A stretch of 5,488 bases of DNA, taken from NCBI GenBank assembly GCA_027625205.1, contig JAQBVZ010000067.1:1-5488 (forward strand). The letters run 5' to 3'. The position numbers were made by a program, and so were the translations under genes. Shown in pieces: positions 1-5,488 of this stretch; the stretch's first letter is position 1, and every line of letters starts with the position of its first letter. The stretch is from Chloroflexota bacterium (GTDB lineage: Bacteria; Chloroflexota; Dehalococcoidia; Lucifugimonadales; Australimonadaceae). Under the pieces are notes generated by a model. That model made no database searches and was not told the origin of the DNA. It saw only the letters and a list, made by a program, of their open reading frames with translations.

Positions 1-23
1 TAAAGGCTTGTATCCGGAATAAC

Positions 24-58
24 AAACAGGCCAGCGAACAATTTCGCGGGCCTGTTTT
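24..58. terminator. Hairpin terminator downstream of lexA
   Basis: Bases 24-38 and 43-57 form a 15-position stem with 14 pairs and one A/G mismatch (33 against 48), closing on the 4-base loop CAAT. The outer stem AAACAGGCC/GGCCTGTTT is followed by TTTTAT on the plus strand and by a T-rich GTTATT tail on the minus strand, so it could stop transcription from either side. It lies 24 bases past the lexA stop and is the natural end of the lexA transcript. It may also end an unseen plus-strand gene to the left. Confidence 0.75.
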
Positions 59-81
59 ATAAACGTCACTGGTTTGCTTTG

Positions 82-723
82 TTACTCCAAACGCCGGATA
101 ACTGCAACTACCCTGCCCTTAATCTCAACGTTGCCTGCTGGCACAATTATGGGCTCCATCTGGGAGTTGGCCGGCTGAAGCCGTACGTTCGCTCCCTCGT
201 GGTAGATGCGCTTGAGAGTGGCCTCCTGCTCCTCTATGAGCCAGGCAGCCACCATGTCTCCGTTCCGTGCCTCAGTGGCGGGACGGAATATCACCACATC
301 ACCATCGTCAATGAGCGCGTCAATCATGGATAGCCCTCGTACTCGCAGTGCGTAGAGGTCGCCAACCCCTCGTGTGTCGATGCCATCCGGCGGCGTTACC
401 GTCTCCAGTGGGTCATGCCGTAGCGCCTCATCAGCTGCGGGTAAGGGTGAGCCCGCTGCGATGTAGCCAATGACAGGCACGCTGGGCATTGGCGTGCGGC
501 TTGGAGTGATGCCGTCAAGCACCTCCAACCCACGGGAGACCTCAGGGTCTCTATGGATGAACCCCTCACGTTGGAGAATGTGCAAGTTGTAATGGACTAC
601 AGACGTTGAGCTAATCTCGCATGCCTGTTGAATGTCCCTAACAGAGGGAGGATATGCGTGCTCGTCAATATAAGCATGGATGAAGTCCAGCATCTGCTGC
701 TGTCGTGGAGATGTCTTATGCAA
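82..723 (-). CDS. lexA: LexA repressor, SOS response regulator (self-cleaving, S24 family)
   Basis: LexA binds SOS boxes as a dimer and represses DNA-repair genes. RecA-ssDNA filaments trigger its self-cleavage. The 213-residue protein has the usual family length. Residues 1-66 are the winged helix DNA-binding domain, opening with SPRQQQMLDFI, which aligns with the N-terminus of E. coli LexA; the recognition helix is around 38-54. The cleavage site is Ala90-Gly91 in YIAAGSP. The catalytic dyad is Ser132 (GLSMID) and Lys171 (ATLKRI), both present with normal spacing, so the protein should be active. The start is TTG at 723. It is preferred because it keeps the family N-terminus and has GGAG 7 bases upstream (734-731); the first internal ATG, at residue 11, would cut into helix 1. 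Autoregulation is likely, since an SOS box lies in its own leader. It is monocistronic, between its promoter and the hairpin at 24-58. Confidence 0.96.
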   Translation of the reverse strand: MHKTSPRQQQMLDFIHAYIDEHAYPPSVRDIQQACEISSTSVVHYNLHILQREGFIHRDPEVSRGLEVLDGITPSRTPMPSVPVIGYIAAGSPLPAADEALRHDPLETVTPPDGIDTRGVGDLYALRVRGLSMIDALIDDGDVVIFRPATEARNGDMVAAWLIEEQEATLKRIYHEGANVRLQPANSQMEPIIVPAGNVEIKGRVVAVIRRLE

Positions 724-759
724 CGGTCCGCTCCGAGCTTGAGAAATGAAATTGAGGTT

Positions 760-773
760 GGAACTAATGTTTC
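760..773. promoter_or_regulatory. Putative LexA operator (SOS box, GAAC-N4-GTT type)
   Basis: GGAACTAATGTTTC matches the Gram-positive SOS (Cheo/DinR) consensus CGAACRNRYGTTYC at all but two positions (first base, and the R after GAAC). It sits 37-50 bases upstream of the lexA start codon and covers the start point expected from the promoter at 780-808. Bound LexA would therefore block initiation. That this LexA uses this motif class is inferred from its position and match. Confidence 0.65.
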
Positions 774-779
774 AGGACA

Positions 780-808
780 AGCCTACTGGGCAGAGCAGAC
801 TCCGTCAA
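780..808 (-). promoter_or_regulatory. Putative sigma70-type promoter of lexA
   Basis: Read on the minus strand, TTGACG (808-803, five of six consensus bases) is followed after exactly 17 bases by TAGGCT (785-780, a weak -10 that keeps TA and the final T). The predicted start is near 772-773, giving a leader of about 50 bases that begins inside the SOS box. The -35 lies about 20 bases past the upstream terminator, which fits a separate lexA transcript. Confidence 0.5.
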
Positions 809-826
809 TAAGCGACTGTCATAGCC

Positions 827-858
827 AAAAAATAGAGCGCCTCTTCTGAGGCGCTCTA
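827..858 (-). terminator. Rho-independent terminator of rpsT (rel-rpsT unit)
   Basis: A perfect 11-bp stem (833-843 with 848-858, TAGAGCGCCTC/GAGGCGCTCTA) closes on a 4-base loop. On the minus strand it is followed directly by six Ts (832-827), so it is oriented to end transcription coming from rpsT. It begins 24 bases after the rpsT stop codon. Confidence 0.9.
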
Positions 859-881
859 CCTAAAGGTCACAGGTGTGTGGA

Positions 882-1145
882 CTAAGAGCCAGCGCTCGTA
901 AGTTTGTTAAGCCGTTGAGCAAGGTGAGACTTGTGGCGTGCCGCGTTGTTGGGATGAATGATCCCCTTCCGTGCGGCTCTGTCCAAGTTAATGATGGCTT
1001 GGGCCACTGCAGGCTTGGCCTGGTCTGTGTCGCCTTGCTCCAGCAAACGCTGCGCTTGCTTTTCCATAGTCCGGGTGCTTGAGCGCACCCGTCGATTGAT
1101 TATCCGTTTGCGTTCCTGCACACGGGCTGTTTTCTCTGCGGGCAC
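882..1145 (-). CDS. rpsT: 30S ribosomal protein S20
   Basis: S20 is a small basic primary binder of 16S rRNA used in early 30S assembly. The 87-residue product matches the family in length and composition: an Arg/Lys-rich N-terminal helix (EKTARVQERKRIINRRVRSS), an Ala/Gln-rich middle helix, and the signature C-terminal stretch KGIIHPNNAARHKSHLAQRL. The start is GTG at 1145, because AGGAGGT lies 5 bases upstream (1157-1151). The frame stays open for 36 more codons upstream, but that extension has no ribosomal character. The stretch before the AEK segment is a few residues shorter than in many S20 proteins. The gene lies 114 bases downstream of rel on the same strand and is followed by a strong terminator. 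It can be read from rel and probably also from its own promoter near 1207-1212. Confidence 0.93.
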   Translation of the reverse strand: MPAEKTARVQERKRIINRRVRSSTRTMEKQAQRLLEQGDTDQAKPAVAQAIINLDRAARKGIIHPNNAARHKSHLAQRLNKLTSAGS

Positions 1146-1150
1146 GAATG

Positions 1151-1157
1151 ACCTCCT
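1151..1157 (-). promoter_or_regulatory. Strong Shine-Dalgarno fixing the rpsT GTG start
   Basis: The minus strand reads AGGAGGT, complementary to the 16S anti-Shine-Dalgarno over all seven bases, 5 bases before GTG at 1145. It settles the start against the longer in-frame reading that would begin at 1253. Confidence 0.85.
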
Positions 1158-1187
1158 ACCTAAACCGGCGGACTTGATTATCTCAGG

Positions 1188-1200
1188 TGCATAGTATGCA
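1188..1200. repeat. Perfect 13-bp palindrome in the rpsT leader
   Basis: TGCATAGTATGCA has two 6-base arms around a single central G. It lies immediately downstream of the rpsT -10 element, roughly at +1 to +13 of the predicted transcript. With a one-base centre it cannot form a good RNA hairpin, so a DNA-level site for a dimeric protein is the more natural reading. It could also be chance in an A+T-richer stretch. Confidence 0.4.
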
Positions 1201-1206
1201 AGGTTC

Positions 1207-1212
1207 ATTATA
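1207..1212 (-). promoter_or_regulatory. Putative -10 element of an rpsT promoter
   Basis: The minus strand carries a consensus TATAAT (1212-1207) in the 114-base gap between rel and rpsT. The start would fall near 1200, giving a leader of about 55 bases. I see no good -35 hexamer at 16-18 bases upstream, so the call rests on the perfect -10 and its location. It would let S20 be made independently of rel. Confidence 0.45.
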
Positions 1213-1259
1213 GCGCAGGCACCCGTGACCACGCCATGGGGCCTTTGCAGCAAGGCTGA

Positions 1260-3491
1260 TTAATGGAGCTTGGAGATGTCTTCCACCTTGCTGCCAGGCG
1301 GGTTCTTGCTGTTGGTCATACGAAGGATGTTGGACACGCCGCGGATGCCCTCCACCCGTGAGAACAGACGGCTGACTTGCTCCATTCCCTGCACCTGTAC
1401 GGTGAGGTAAATGGAAACCGTGGCGTCATCATGGACCTGTGTCACAACGGAGAGCATGTTAATGCCCTCCGTTGTGACAGCAACGGTCACGTCTCTGAGG
1501 AGTCCCACTCTGTCCCAGGCTTCAATACCAACACGTACGGGGTACAAGTTTTTTGCATGGCCCCAGGAGACTTCCACCATGCGCTCACGGTCAGTAGAGT
1601 GGCGGATGTTGGGGCAATCTCCACGGTGGACCGTTACGCCCCTGGTCCGGGTTACGTAGCCAATAATCTGATCGCCGGGCAGTGGGTGGCAGCATAGGCC
1701 CATGTGCGTAAGCAGGTCTCCTACACCTAGGACCTCAATCCCTGTTGAAGACCCACTAAGAGAGACCTCTTCATGCTCCGCATCTTGGATCCCAGATATC
1801 TCTTGTAGAGCGGAGAGCCTGCCCGCGACCTGCGCTGTGCTAACGACTCCGCTTCCTAAAGATGCTAGGAAGTCATCTGCCGAGTCTACGCGAAACAACC
1901 TAGCGACCTCAATTTCCTCAATGGTCACGTTCAGCCGTCGTAGTTCTTTCTTGAGTAAATCTTGGCCGCGCTGGATATTGACGCCGCGCTCCTGGTGGCG
2001 GAACCATGAGCGGATGGCCTGCTTGGCGTTTGCAGTCTTTACATACCCCAAATGGGAGTTCAGCCAGTCAAGGCTTGGTCCACGGGCCACCTTGCTGGTC
2101 ATGATCTCCACGGTATCGCCGTTGCGGAGCTGGTAGTCCATAGCCATCAGCTTGCCGTTGACCTTCGCGCCAATATACCGGTGCCCAAGTTCAGTGTGGA
2201 TCCTGTAGGCAAGGTCCAGGGGCGTTGACCCGCTGGGAAGCTCCTTGATATCTCCCTTCGGTGTATAGACAAAGACCTGATCCTTGAAGATATCTGTCTT
2301 GACGGACTCCAAGAACTCCTCAGCCCCCGTAACGTCTCGTTGCCATTCCAGGAGCTGACGAAGCCATGTCATCTTCTCGTCGAACTCCATGTCTTTGCGG
2401 GGAGAGCCGCCTTGCTTGTACTGCCAGTGAGCCGCAACGCCAAGCTCCGCAATGTTGTGCATCTGGTGGGTGCGTACCTGAATCTCCACCAGCATGTGAT
2501 TAAGGCAGCGCACCGTGGTGTGCAGTGACTGGTATAGGTTCTCTTTAGGGTTGGCAATGTAGTCGTCAAACTGGCCTGGCATTGGTCGCCAGAGGCCATG
2601 CACTATACCCAAGACGCCGTAGCAGTCCTGCAGGTTATTCACCAGAACCCGTACTGCAAACAGGTCATAAATGTCACTGAGCCGCTTTCCCTGGGCCGCG
2701 TAGTTCTGAGACTTTCTGTAGATGCTGTAGATGTGCTTTGGCCTTCCTGTGACCTCTGCTTGAATATCCGCCTTGGCCAGCTCCCGCCTCAGGACTTCCG
2801 TCACTTCCTGTACGTAAAGCTCACGCTCCTGTCGCTTGGAGGACAACAGTTTGGAGATGGTCCGGTACTGATTTGGTTGGAGGTGGTGGAAGGAGAGGTC
2901 CTCCAACTGCCACTTCACCTCACCCATCCCTAGTCGGTGAGCCAGAGGCGCGTAGATTTCCAGCGTTTCTTGCGCAATGGCCACACGGCGCTCTGCTGGC
3001 ATGGCACCCAGCGTGCTCATGTTGTGGAGCCGATCAGCCAGCTTTATTAGCACCACGCGGATATCCTCCGCCATGGCCAGGAGCATCTTACGGAGGCTCT
3101 CCGCCTGTGAGCTGTCCGCACTTGGTTTGTAGGTGCCTCGGTCGTCGCCCGCCATCATGTCCAGTTTGGTTAACTTTGTTACGCCGTCCACCAACCGGGC
3201 AACGTCGGCGCCGAAGCTTTGCTCCAGCTCCTGTACCGTCGCTCCGCAGTCTTCAATGACATCGTGCAGGAGCGCGGCTGCAATAGTGGACGCGTCCAAA
3301 TTGAGGTCAGCCAGATAGATGGCGGCGTTTACCGGGTGCTGAATGTAAGGTTCACCTGAGCGGCGGACCTGTCCGCTGTGGAGGTTATTGGCATACGCAT
3401 AGGCGTCCTGGACCAGCCGCAGCTTCTCCTCTGGTAGATAAGCTCCTACCTTTTCCAGCAACTGCTCTATAGAAACAGGCGTCTGGGCCAT
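1260..3491 (-). CDS. rel: Bifunctional (p)ppGpp synthetase/hydrolase, RelA/SpoT family
   Basis: Long RSH enzyme of the stringent response: it makes (p)ppGpp from ATP and GDP/GTP on starved ribosomes and can hydrolyse it. The 743-residue product (ATG numbering) is full length. The HD hydrolase domain keeps its metal and active-site residues: SGEPYIQHP (His52), HDVIED (His76, Asp77) and LADRLHNM (Asp153). The synthetase domain has GRPKHIYSIYRK from 249, YDLFAVRV (Asp276), QFDDYIANPKENLYQS from 307, and VEIQVRT (Glu336). TGS domain about 405-466 (VFVYTPKGD, LDLAYRIHTELG); Cys-rich domain with CCHPLPGD (Cys600, Cys601) and DCPN (Cys626); ACT domain about 650-725. The first synthetase motif is QFDD, not the RxKD usual for bifunctional enzymes. 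ATG 3491 is preferred over TTG 3509 because GGAGG lies just before it. It is divergent from hisS and probably co-transcribed with rpsT. Confidence 0.95.
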   Translation of the reverse strand: MAQTPVSIEQLLEKVGAYLPEEKLRLVQDAYAYANNLHSGQVRRSGEPYIQHPVNAAIYLADLNLDASTIAAALLHDVIEDCGATVQELEQSFGADVARLVDGVTKLTKLDMMAGDDRGTYKPSADSSQAESLRKMLLAMAEDIRVVLIKLADRLHNMSTLGAMPAERRVAIAQETLEIYAPLAHRLGMGEVKWQLEDLSFHHLQPNQYRTISKLLSSKRQERELYVQEVTEVLRRELAKADIQAEVTGRPKHIYSIYRKSQNYAAQGKRLSDIYDLFAVRVLVNNLQDCYGVLGIVHGLWRPMPGQFDDYIANPKENLYQSLHTTVRCLNHMLVEIQVRTHQMHNIAELGVAAHWQYKQGGSPRKDMEFDEKMTWLRQLLEWQRDVTGAEEFLESVKTDIFKDQVFVYTPKGDIKELPSGSTPLDLAYRIHTELGHRYIGAKVNGKLMAMDYQLRNGDTVEIMTSKVARGPSLDWLNSHLGYVKTANAKQAIRSWFRHQERGVNIQRGQDLLKKELRRLNVTIEEIEVARLFRVDSADDFLASLGSGVVSTAQVAGRLSALQEISGIQDAEHEEVSLSGSSTGIEVLGVGDLLTHMGLCCHPLPGDQIIGYVTRTRGVTVHRGDCPNIRHSTDRERMVEVSWGHAKNLYPVRVGIEAWDRVGLLRDVTVAVTTEGINMLSVVTQVHDDATVSIYLTVQVQGMEQVSRLFSRVEGIRGVSNILRMTNSKNPPGSKVEDISKLH

Positions 3492-3494
3492 GTG

Positions 3495-3500
3495 CCCTCC
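3495..3500 (-). promoter_or_regulatory. Shine-Dalgarno deciding the rel ATG start
   Basis: The minus strand reads GGAGGG ending 3 bases before ATG at 3491 (4 bases from the GGAGG core). The upstream in-frame TTG at 3509 would place this motif inside the coding sequence and add six residues (MRDGGH) unlike the family. hisS uses the same GGAGG-N4-ATG arrangement, which supports this short spacing in the organism. Confidence 0.7.
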
Positions 3501-3530
3501 ATCGCGCAACGGGGCGGTGCGCGTAGGCTC

Positions 3531-3560
3531 AGTATACGCTCTTAGCTACGAACTGAGCAA
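3531..3560 (-). promoter_or_regulatory. Putative rel promoter in the rel/hisS divergent region
   Basis: On the minus strand TTGCTC (3560-3555) is followed after 18 bases by TATACT (3536-3531, five of six -10 bases). The predicted start is near 3524, leaving a leader of about 33 bases to the ATG. The alternative TTG start would have only about 15 bases of leader. The -35 is weak. Confidence 0.45.
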
Positions 3561-3575
3561 AGGCGGGCCTGCCCC

Positions 3576-3584
3576 TGCTAAACT
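3576..3584 (+). promoter_or_regulatory. Possible hisS promoter (extended -10)
   Basis: TGC followed by TAAACT (3579-3584, four of six -10 bases) forms an extended -10. It would start transcription near 3591 and give a leader of about 26 bases. No recognisable -35 is present; that position would overlap the -35 assigned to rel on the other strand. The leader is far too short for a T-box riboswitch. Confidence 0.3.
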
Positions 3585-3616
3585 ATTCTCCCGTCGCAGA
3601 CCTATCTGGAGGACCC

Positions 3617-4867
3617 ATGTACCAAGCCCCACGAGGCACCGCTGACCTACTGCCGGACGTCCAACCTTACTGGAGCTTTGTCCGTTCTCAGGCCGAGTCT
3701 GTGGCCCGCTCCTTCGGCTATGGCCGCATTGACACTCCCATCTTTGAGGATACTGGCCTCTTCCTTCGTACGGTTGGAGAGGAAACGGACATTGTGCAAA
3801 AGGAGATGTACTCCTTCAAAGACCGAGGAGACCAAAATCTGACACTAAGGCCAGAGGGCACCGCGCCGGTGTGCCGGGCTTACTTGGAGCAAGGCATGCG
3901 TAATCTTGCCCAGCCCGTGCGCCTCTTTTACACATGCCCCATGTTCCGGTATGACCGCCCTCAAGCTGGCCGCTACCGGCAGTTCCACCAGTTTGGTGTG
4001 GAGGCCATTGGTGATGGTGATGCGGCGGTGGACGTGGAGGTCATTCAACTGGCAATGACAATGCTGGGCTCCTTGGGGCTGAGCGACCTTACGCTCGTAC
4101 TCAACAGCATTGGTGACGCCACGGACAGACCTGCGTACCTCAATGCTCTACGTGACTACTTCAGCCCACACTTGGATAAATTGGGCGCTGATGACCGACG
4201 ACGGTTTGACACTAACCCGCTGCGGCTGCTCGACTCCAAAGACCCAGCCGTGCAGCCCCTTTTGGAGAACGCGCCCCGTAGCGTGGACCATCTGGGCGGA
4301 CCCGCGCAGGAGCACTGGGAGCAACTCAAGGCCTACCTCAACGACGTGGGTGTGCACTACGAGGAGGACCACCGGCTAGTGCGCGGACTGGACTACTACA
4401 CAAGGACGGTGTTTGAGATACACCCCAAAGTGGAGGGAGCTCAGAGCGCAATCTGCGCCGGTGGGCGGTATGACGGTCTTATTGAACAACTTGGTGGTCC
4501 TTCCACCCCTGGCATCGGCTTCGCGGCTGGCATTGAGCGGATGATACTTAACCTTCAGCGGCAGAATATTGAACCGCCGCCGGACAGACCTGCGCCGGTT
4601 GTCGTGGCATACCGGGGTGATTCGGCCAAGTCCCGGGGGCTACAACTGGCAGCCGTCTTACGCTCTGAAGGGCTCACGGTCATTCTGGCCCCTGAGCGGA
4701 GCCTCAAGGCCCAAATGAGGTATGCCTCCAGTGTTGGTGCCTCCCAGGTCTTGATTTTGGGTGAGGCTGAGCTAGCCAAGGATGTAGTGACATTAAGAGA
4801 CATGGCAGCAGGGGAACAACATGAAGTCCCTATAGCTGACGCGGGACGCCACATTGTAGGGACATAG
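3617..4867 (+). CDS. hisS: Histidine--tRNA ligase (HisRS), class II
   Basis: Cytoplasmic enzyme that activates histidine with ATP and charges tRNA-His. The 416 residues are close to the usual bacterial length. In order: MYQAPRGTADLLP start; motif 1 region with PIFEDTGLF (41-49); TLRPEGTAPVCRAY (76-89), the ATP/histidine pocket; motif 2 MFRYDRPQAGRYRQFHQ (109-125); HisA motif LVRGLDYYTRTVFE (254-267) with the catalytic Arg256; HisB AGGRYDGLIEQLGG (281-294); motif 3 GIGFAAGIERMIL (299-311); and an alpha/beta anticodon-binding domain about 326-412 (PVVVAYRGD to the C-terminus). All catalytic motifs look intact. The start is ATG 3617, with GGAGG at 3608-3612. The gene stands alone on the plus strand, divergent from rel. 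Its TAG stop is the first three bases of the terminator stem at 4865. Confidence 0.97.
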   Translation: MYQAPRGTADLLPDVQPYWSFVRSQAESVARSFGYGRIDTPIFEDTGLFLRTVGEETDIVQKEMYSFKDRGDQNLTLRPEGTAPVCRAYLEQGMRNLAQPVRLFYTCPMFRYDRPQAGRYRQFHQFGVEAIGDGDAAVDVEVIQLAMTMLGSLGLSDLTLVLNSIGDATDRPAYLNALRDYFSPHLDKLGADDRRRFDTNPLRLLDSKDPAVQPLLENAPRSVDHLGGPAQEHWEQLKAYLNDVGVHYEEDHRLVRGLDYYTRTVFEIHPKVEGAQSAICAGGRYDGLIEQLGGPSTPGIGFAAGIERMILNLQRQNIEPPPDRPAPVVVAYRGDSAKSRGLQLAAVLRSEGLTVILAPERSLKAQMRYASSVGASQVLILGEAELAKDVVTLRDMAAGEQHEVPIADAGRHIVGT

Positions 4868-4914
4868 AAGTAAAACAGCCCACCGTTATTTCATGGTGGG
4901 CTGTTTTACTTCTA
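4865..4914. terminator. Bidirectional terminator between convergent genes
   Basis: Bases 4865-4884 and 4895-4914 are a perfect 20-bp inverted repeat around a 10-base loop. The G+C-rich core (CAGCCCACC/GGTGGGCTG) is flanked on both sides by an A4/T4 tract, so the core hairpin plus TTTTA works as an intrinsic terminator in both directions. It serves hisS on the plus strand and the gene ending at 4933 on the minus strand. The hisS stop codon (4865-4867) lies within the left arm. Confidence 0.9.
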
Positions 4915-4932
4915 CTGTTTTGAGGAAGAGCG

Positions 4933-5488
4933 TTACGGGAACGTAATATTTAGCGAATACGGAGACCCCGCCGTCAGGAAGGTGGGAGTCTCATTTGCCT
5001 GCTTGGCCAATGCCCAAAACTCAATGGTTCCCCCGCCATAAACGGATGTGGCCTGGACGGCCATGACGTAATTACCATTTGCGTCTACGGGCGTGGAGTA
5101 CCACAGGTCCGCTAGGCCAGGCTTTTCGAGTTTGAGGTAAACCCTTGTTTGGTCAGTAATCAATGTACCGCCAATGGTTACAGTCCCATGATAGATGACA
5201 GGTAGTGCCGGAGGAGCGTTGGAGTCCTGCGGTAGCCCTGAGTTGCCGGTGGCGGATATTTGAAGATAGCCCGCCAGCAACCGTGGGGTGTTTTCCAGCA
5301 GCGCGTTGCTCGCTATCGCGTAGACCTCGCCAATTTGGCCAAAGCCCAACGCAATCATGTGTTCTTCCCTCATACGGAGGCCACTAACCTCACCTGATGG
5401 GCTAACCAACGCTCCGCCTTGAGTGCCTGCTTGTGCTTGGGTCTGTATCTGAAGATAAAAGGCTCCGGTATTGAAGTCTTGCCGCACC
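4933..5488 (-). CDS. C-terminal part of a trypsin-fold (S1/HtrA-like) protein lacking the catalytic Ser, with a C-terminal beta domain
   Basis: The gene runs off the right edge. Its first visible codon (GTG, 5487) is probably internal, not a start. 184 residues are seen. Residues 11-62 resemble the end of an HtrA/S1C protease barrel: YLQIQTQAQAGTQGGALVSP matches the family pattern LQTDA..GNSGGPLV, followed by GEVSGL and YAIASNALLE, which resemble the strands after the catalytic loop. In that alignment residue 23 is Gln where the nucleophile Ser is expected, so this region may be non-proteolytic. A Pro/Asn-rich linker (about 80-97) leads to a beta-rich domain (98-184: YHGTVTIGGT, DANGNYVMAVQ, GGTIEFWA), of a type I associate with exported surface proteins. 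No PDZ domain is visible. The signal peptide and the His/Asp region, if present, lie outside the window. Export and a pseudoprotease role are inferences. Confidence 0.6.
   Translation of the reverse strand, partial: VRQDFNTGAFYLQIQTQAQAGTQGGALVSPSGEVSGLRMREEHMIALGFGQIGEVYAIASNALLENTPRLLAGYLQISATGNSGLPQDSNAPPALPVIYHGTVTIGGTLITDQTRVYLKLEKPGLADLWYSTPVDANGNYVMAVQATSVYGGGTIEFWALAKQANETPTFLTAGSPYSLNITFP

Noticed and set aside
1..23. TAA at 1-3 as the stop codon of an upstream plus-strand gene
   Set aside because: It would fit the terminator at 24-58, but no coding sequence is visible to support it, so it is not annotated.
34..47. Second SOS box in GCGAACAATTTCGC
   Set aside because: It has GAAC but no GTT half at the right spacing, and is explained as the inner stem of the terminator hairpin.
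79..333. Plus-strand open frame opposite lexA
   Set aside because: It is a shadow of the conserved LexA C-terminal domain, with no credible ribosome binding site or homology.
1146..1253. In-frame 36-codon extension upstream of rpsT
   Set aside because: The extension is unlike S20, contains the putative promoter, and bypasses the AGGAGGT placed 5 bases before GTG 1145. Its first codon has no comparable ribosome binding site.
2873..3259. Plus-strand open frame of 128 codons inside rel
   Set aside because: It lies opposite a conserved RelA/SpoT coding region, its translation is Pro/Arg/Ser-rich with no recognisable family, and it has no supporting signals.
3492..3509. TTG start at 3509 for rel
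   Set aside because: It adds six residues that include the translated ribosome binding site, while the ATG at 3491 has GGAGG directly upstream.
3585..3616. T-box or other riboswitch in the hisS leader
   Set aside because: The whole divergent gap is 125 bp and the likely leader is about 26 bases, with no T-box sequence or antiterminator.
5230..5250. GNSG at residues 81-84 of the partial protein as the real catalytic Ser
   Set aside because: It lies after the last barrel strands, in a Pro/Asn-rich linker, and is not followed by GP-L-V. The GTQGGALV loop aligns far better with the nucleophile loop.

Overview
This window looks like a chromosomal housekeeping segment of moderate G+C content, probably from a Chloroflexota bacterium of Dehalococcoidia type. 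That placement is an inference. It rests on the style of the LexA, Rel and HisRS proteins, the rel/hisS neighbourhood, and a trypsin-fold surface protein with a C-terminal beta domain of a kind I associate with that group. No search was run, so the taxon is only a working guess. I see no insertion sequence, phage gene, CRISPR array, tRNA or rRNA.

Layout, left to right. Bases 1-81 hold only a hairpin terminator; whatever lies upstream is outside the window. lexA (723-82, minus, TTG start) encodes a complete SOS repressor with an intact cleavage site and Ser/Lys dyad. Its leader carries a sigma70-type promoter with a Gram-positive-type SOS box over the predicted transcription start. A strong intrinsic terminator (827-858) closes the unit upstream, rpsT (1145-882, minus, GTG start, ribosomal protein S20). 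rpsT follows rel (3491-1260, minus), a full-length long RelA/SpoT homologue with HD hydrolase, synthetase, TGS, Cys-rich and ACT domains. rpsT also seems to have its own -10 element. A 125-bp divergent region separates rel from hisS (3617-4867, plus), a complete histidyl-tRNA synthetase. hisS converges on a partial minus-strand gene (5488-4933) across a bidirectional terminator whose stem is a perfect 20-bp inverted repeat.

The genes share a translation and stress-response theme. HisRS charges tRNA, Rel senses uncharged tRNA on the ribosome and makes or degrades (p)ppGpp, S20 is a ribosomal subunit protein, and LexA controls the DNA damage response. No two-gene system beyond the likely rel-rpsT transcription unit is evident, and I did not find an undescribed system.

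The points most worth a second look are the truncated protease-like protein with Gln where the catalytic Ser should be, the QFDD synthetase motif in a Rel with an intact hydrolase site, and the SOS box at lexA. No gene-free stretch exceeds 300 bases.
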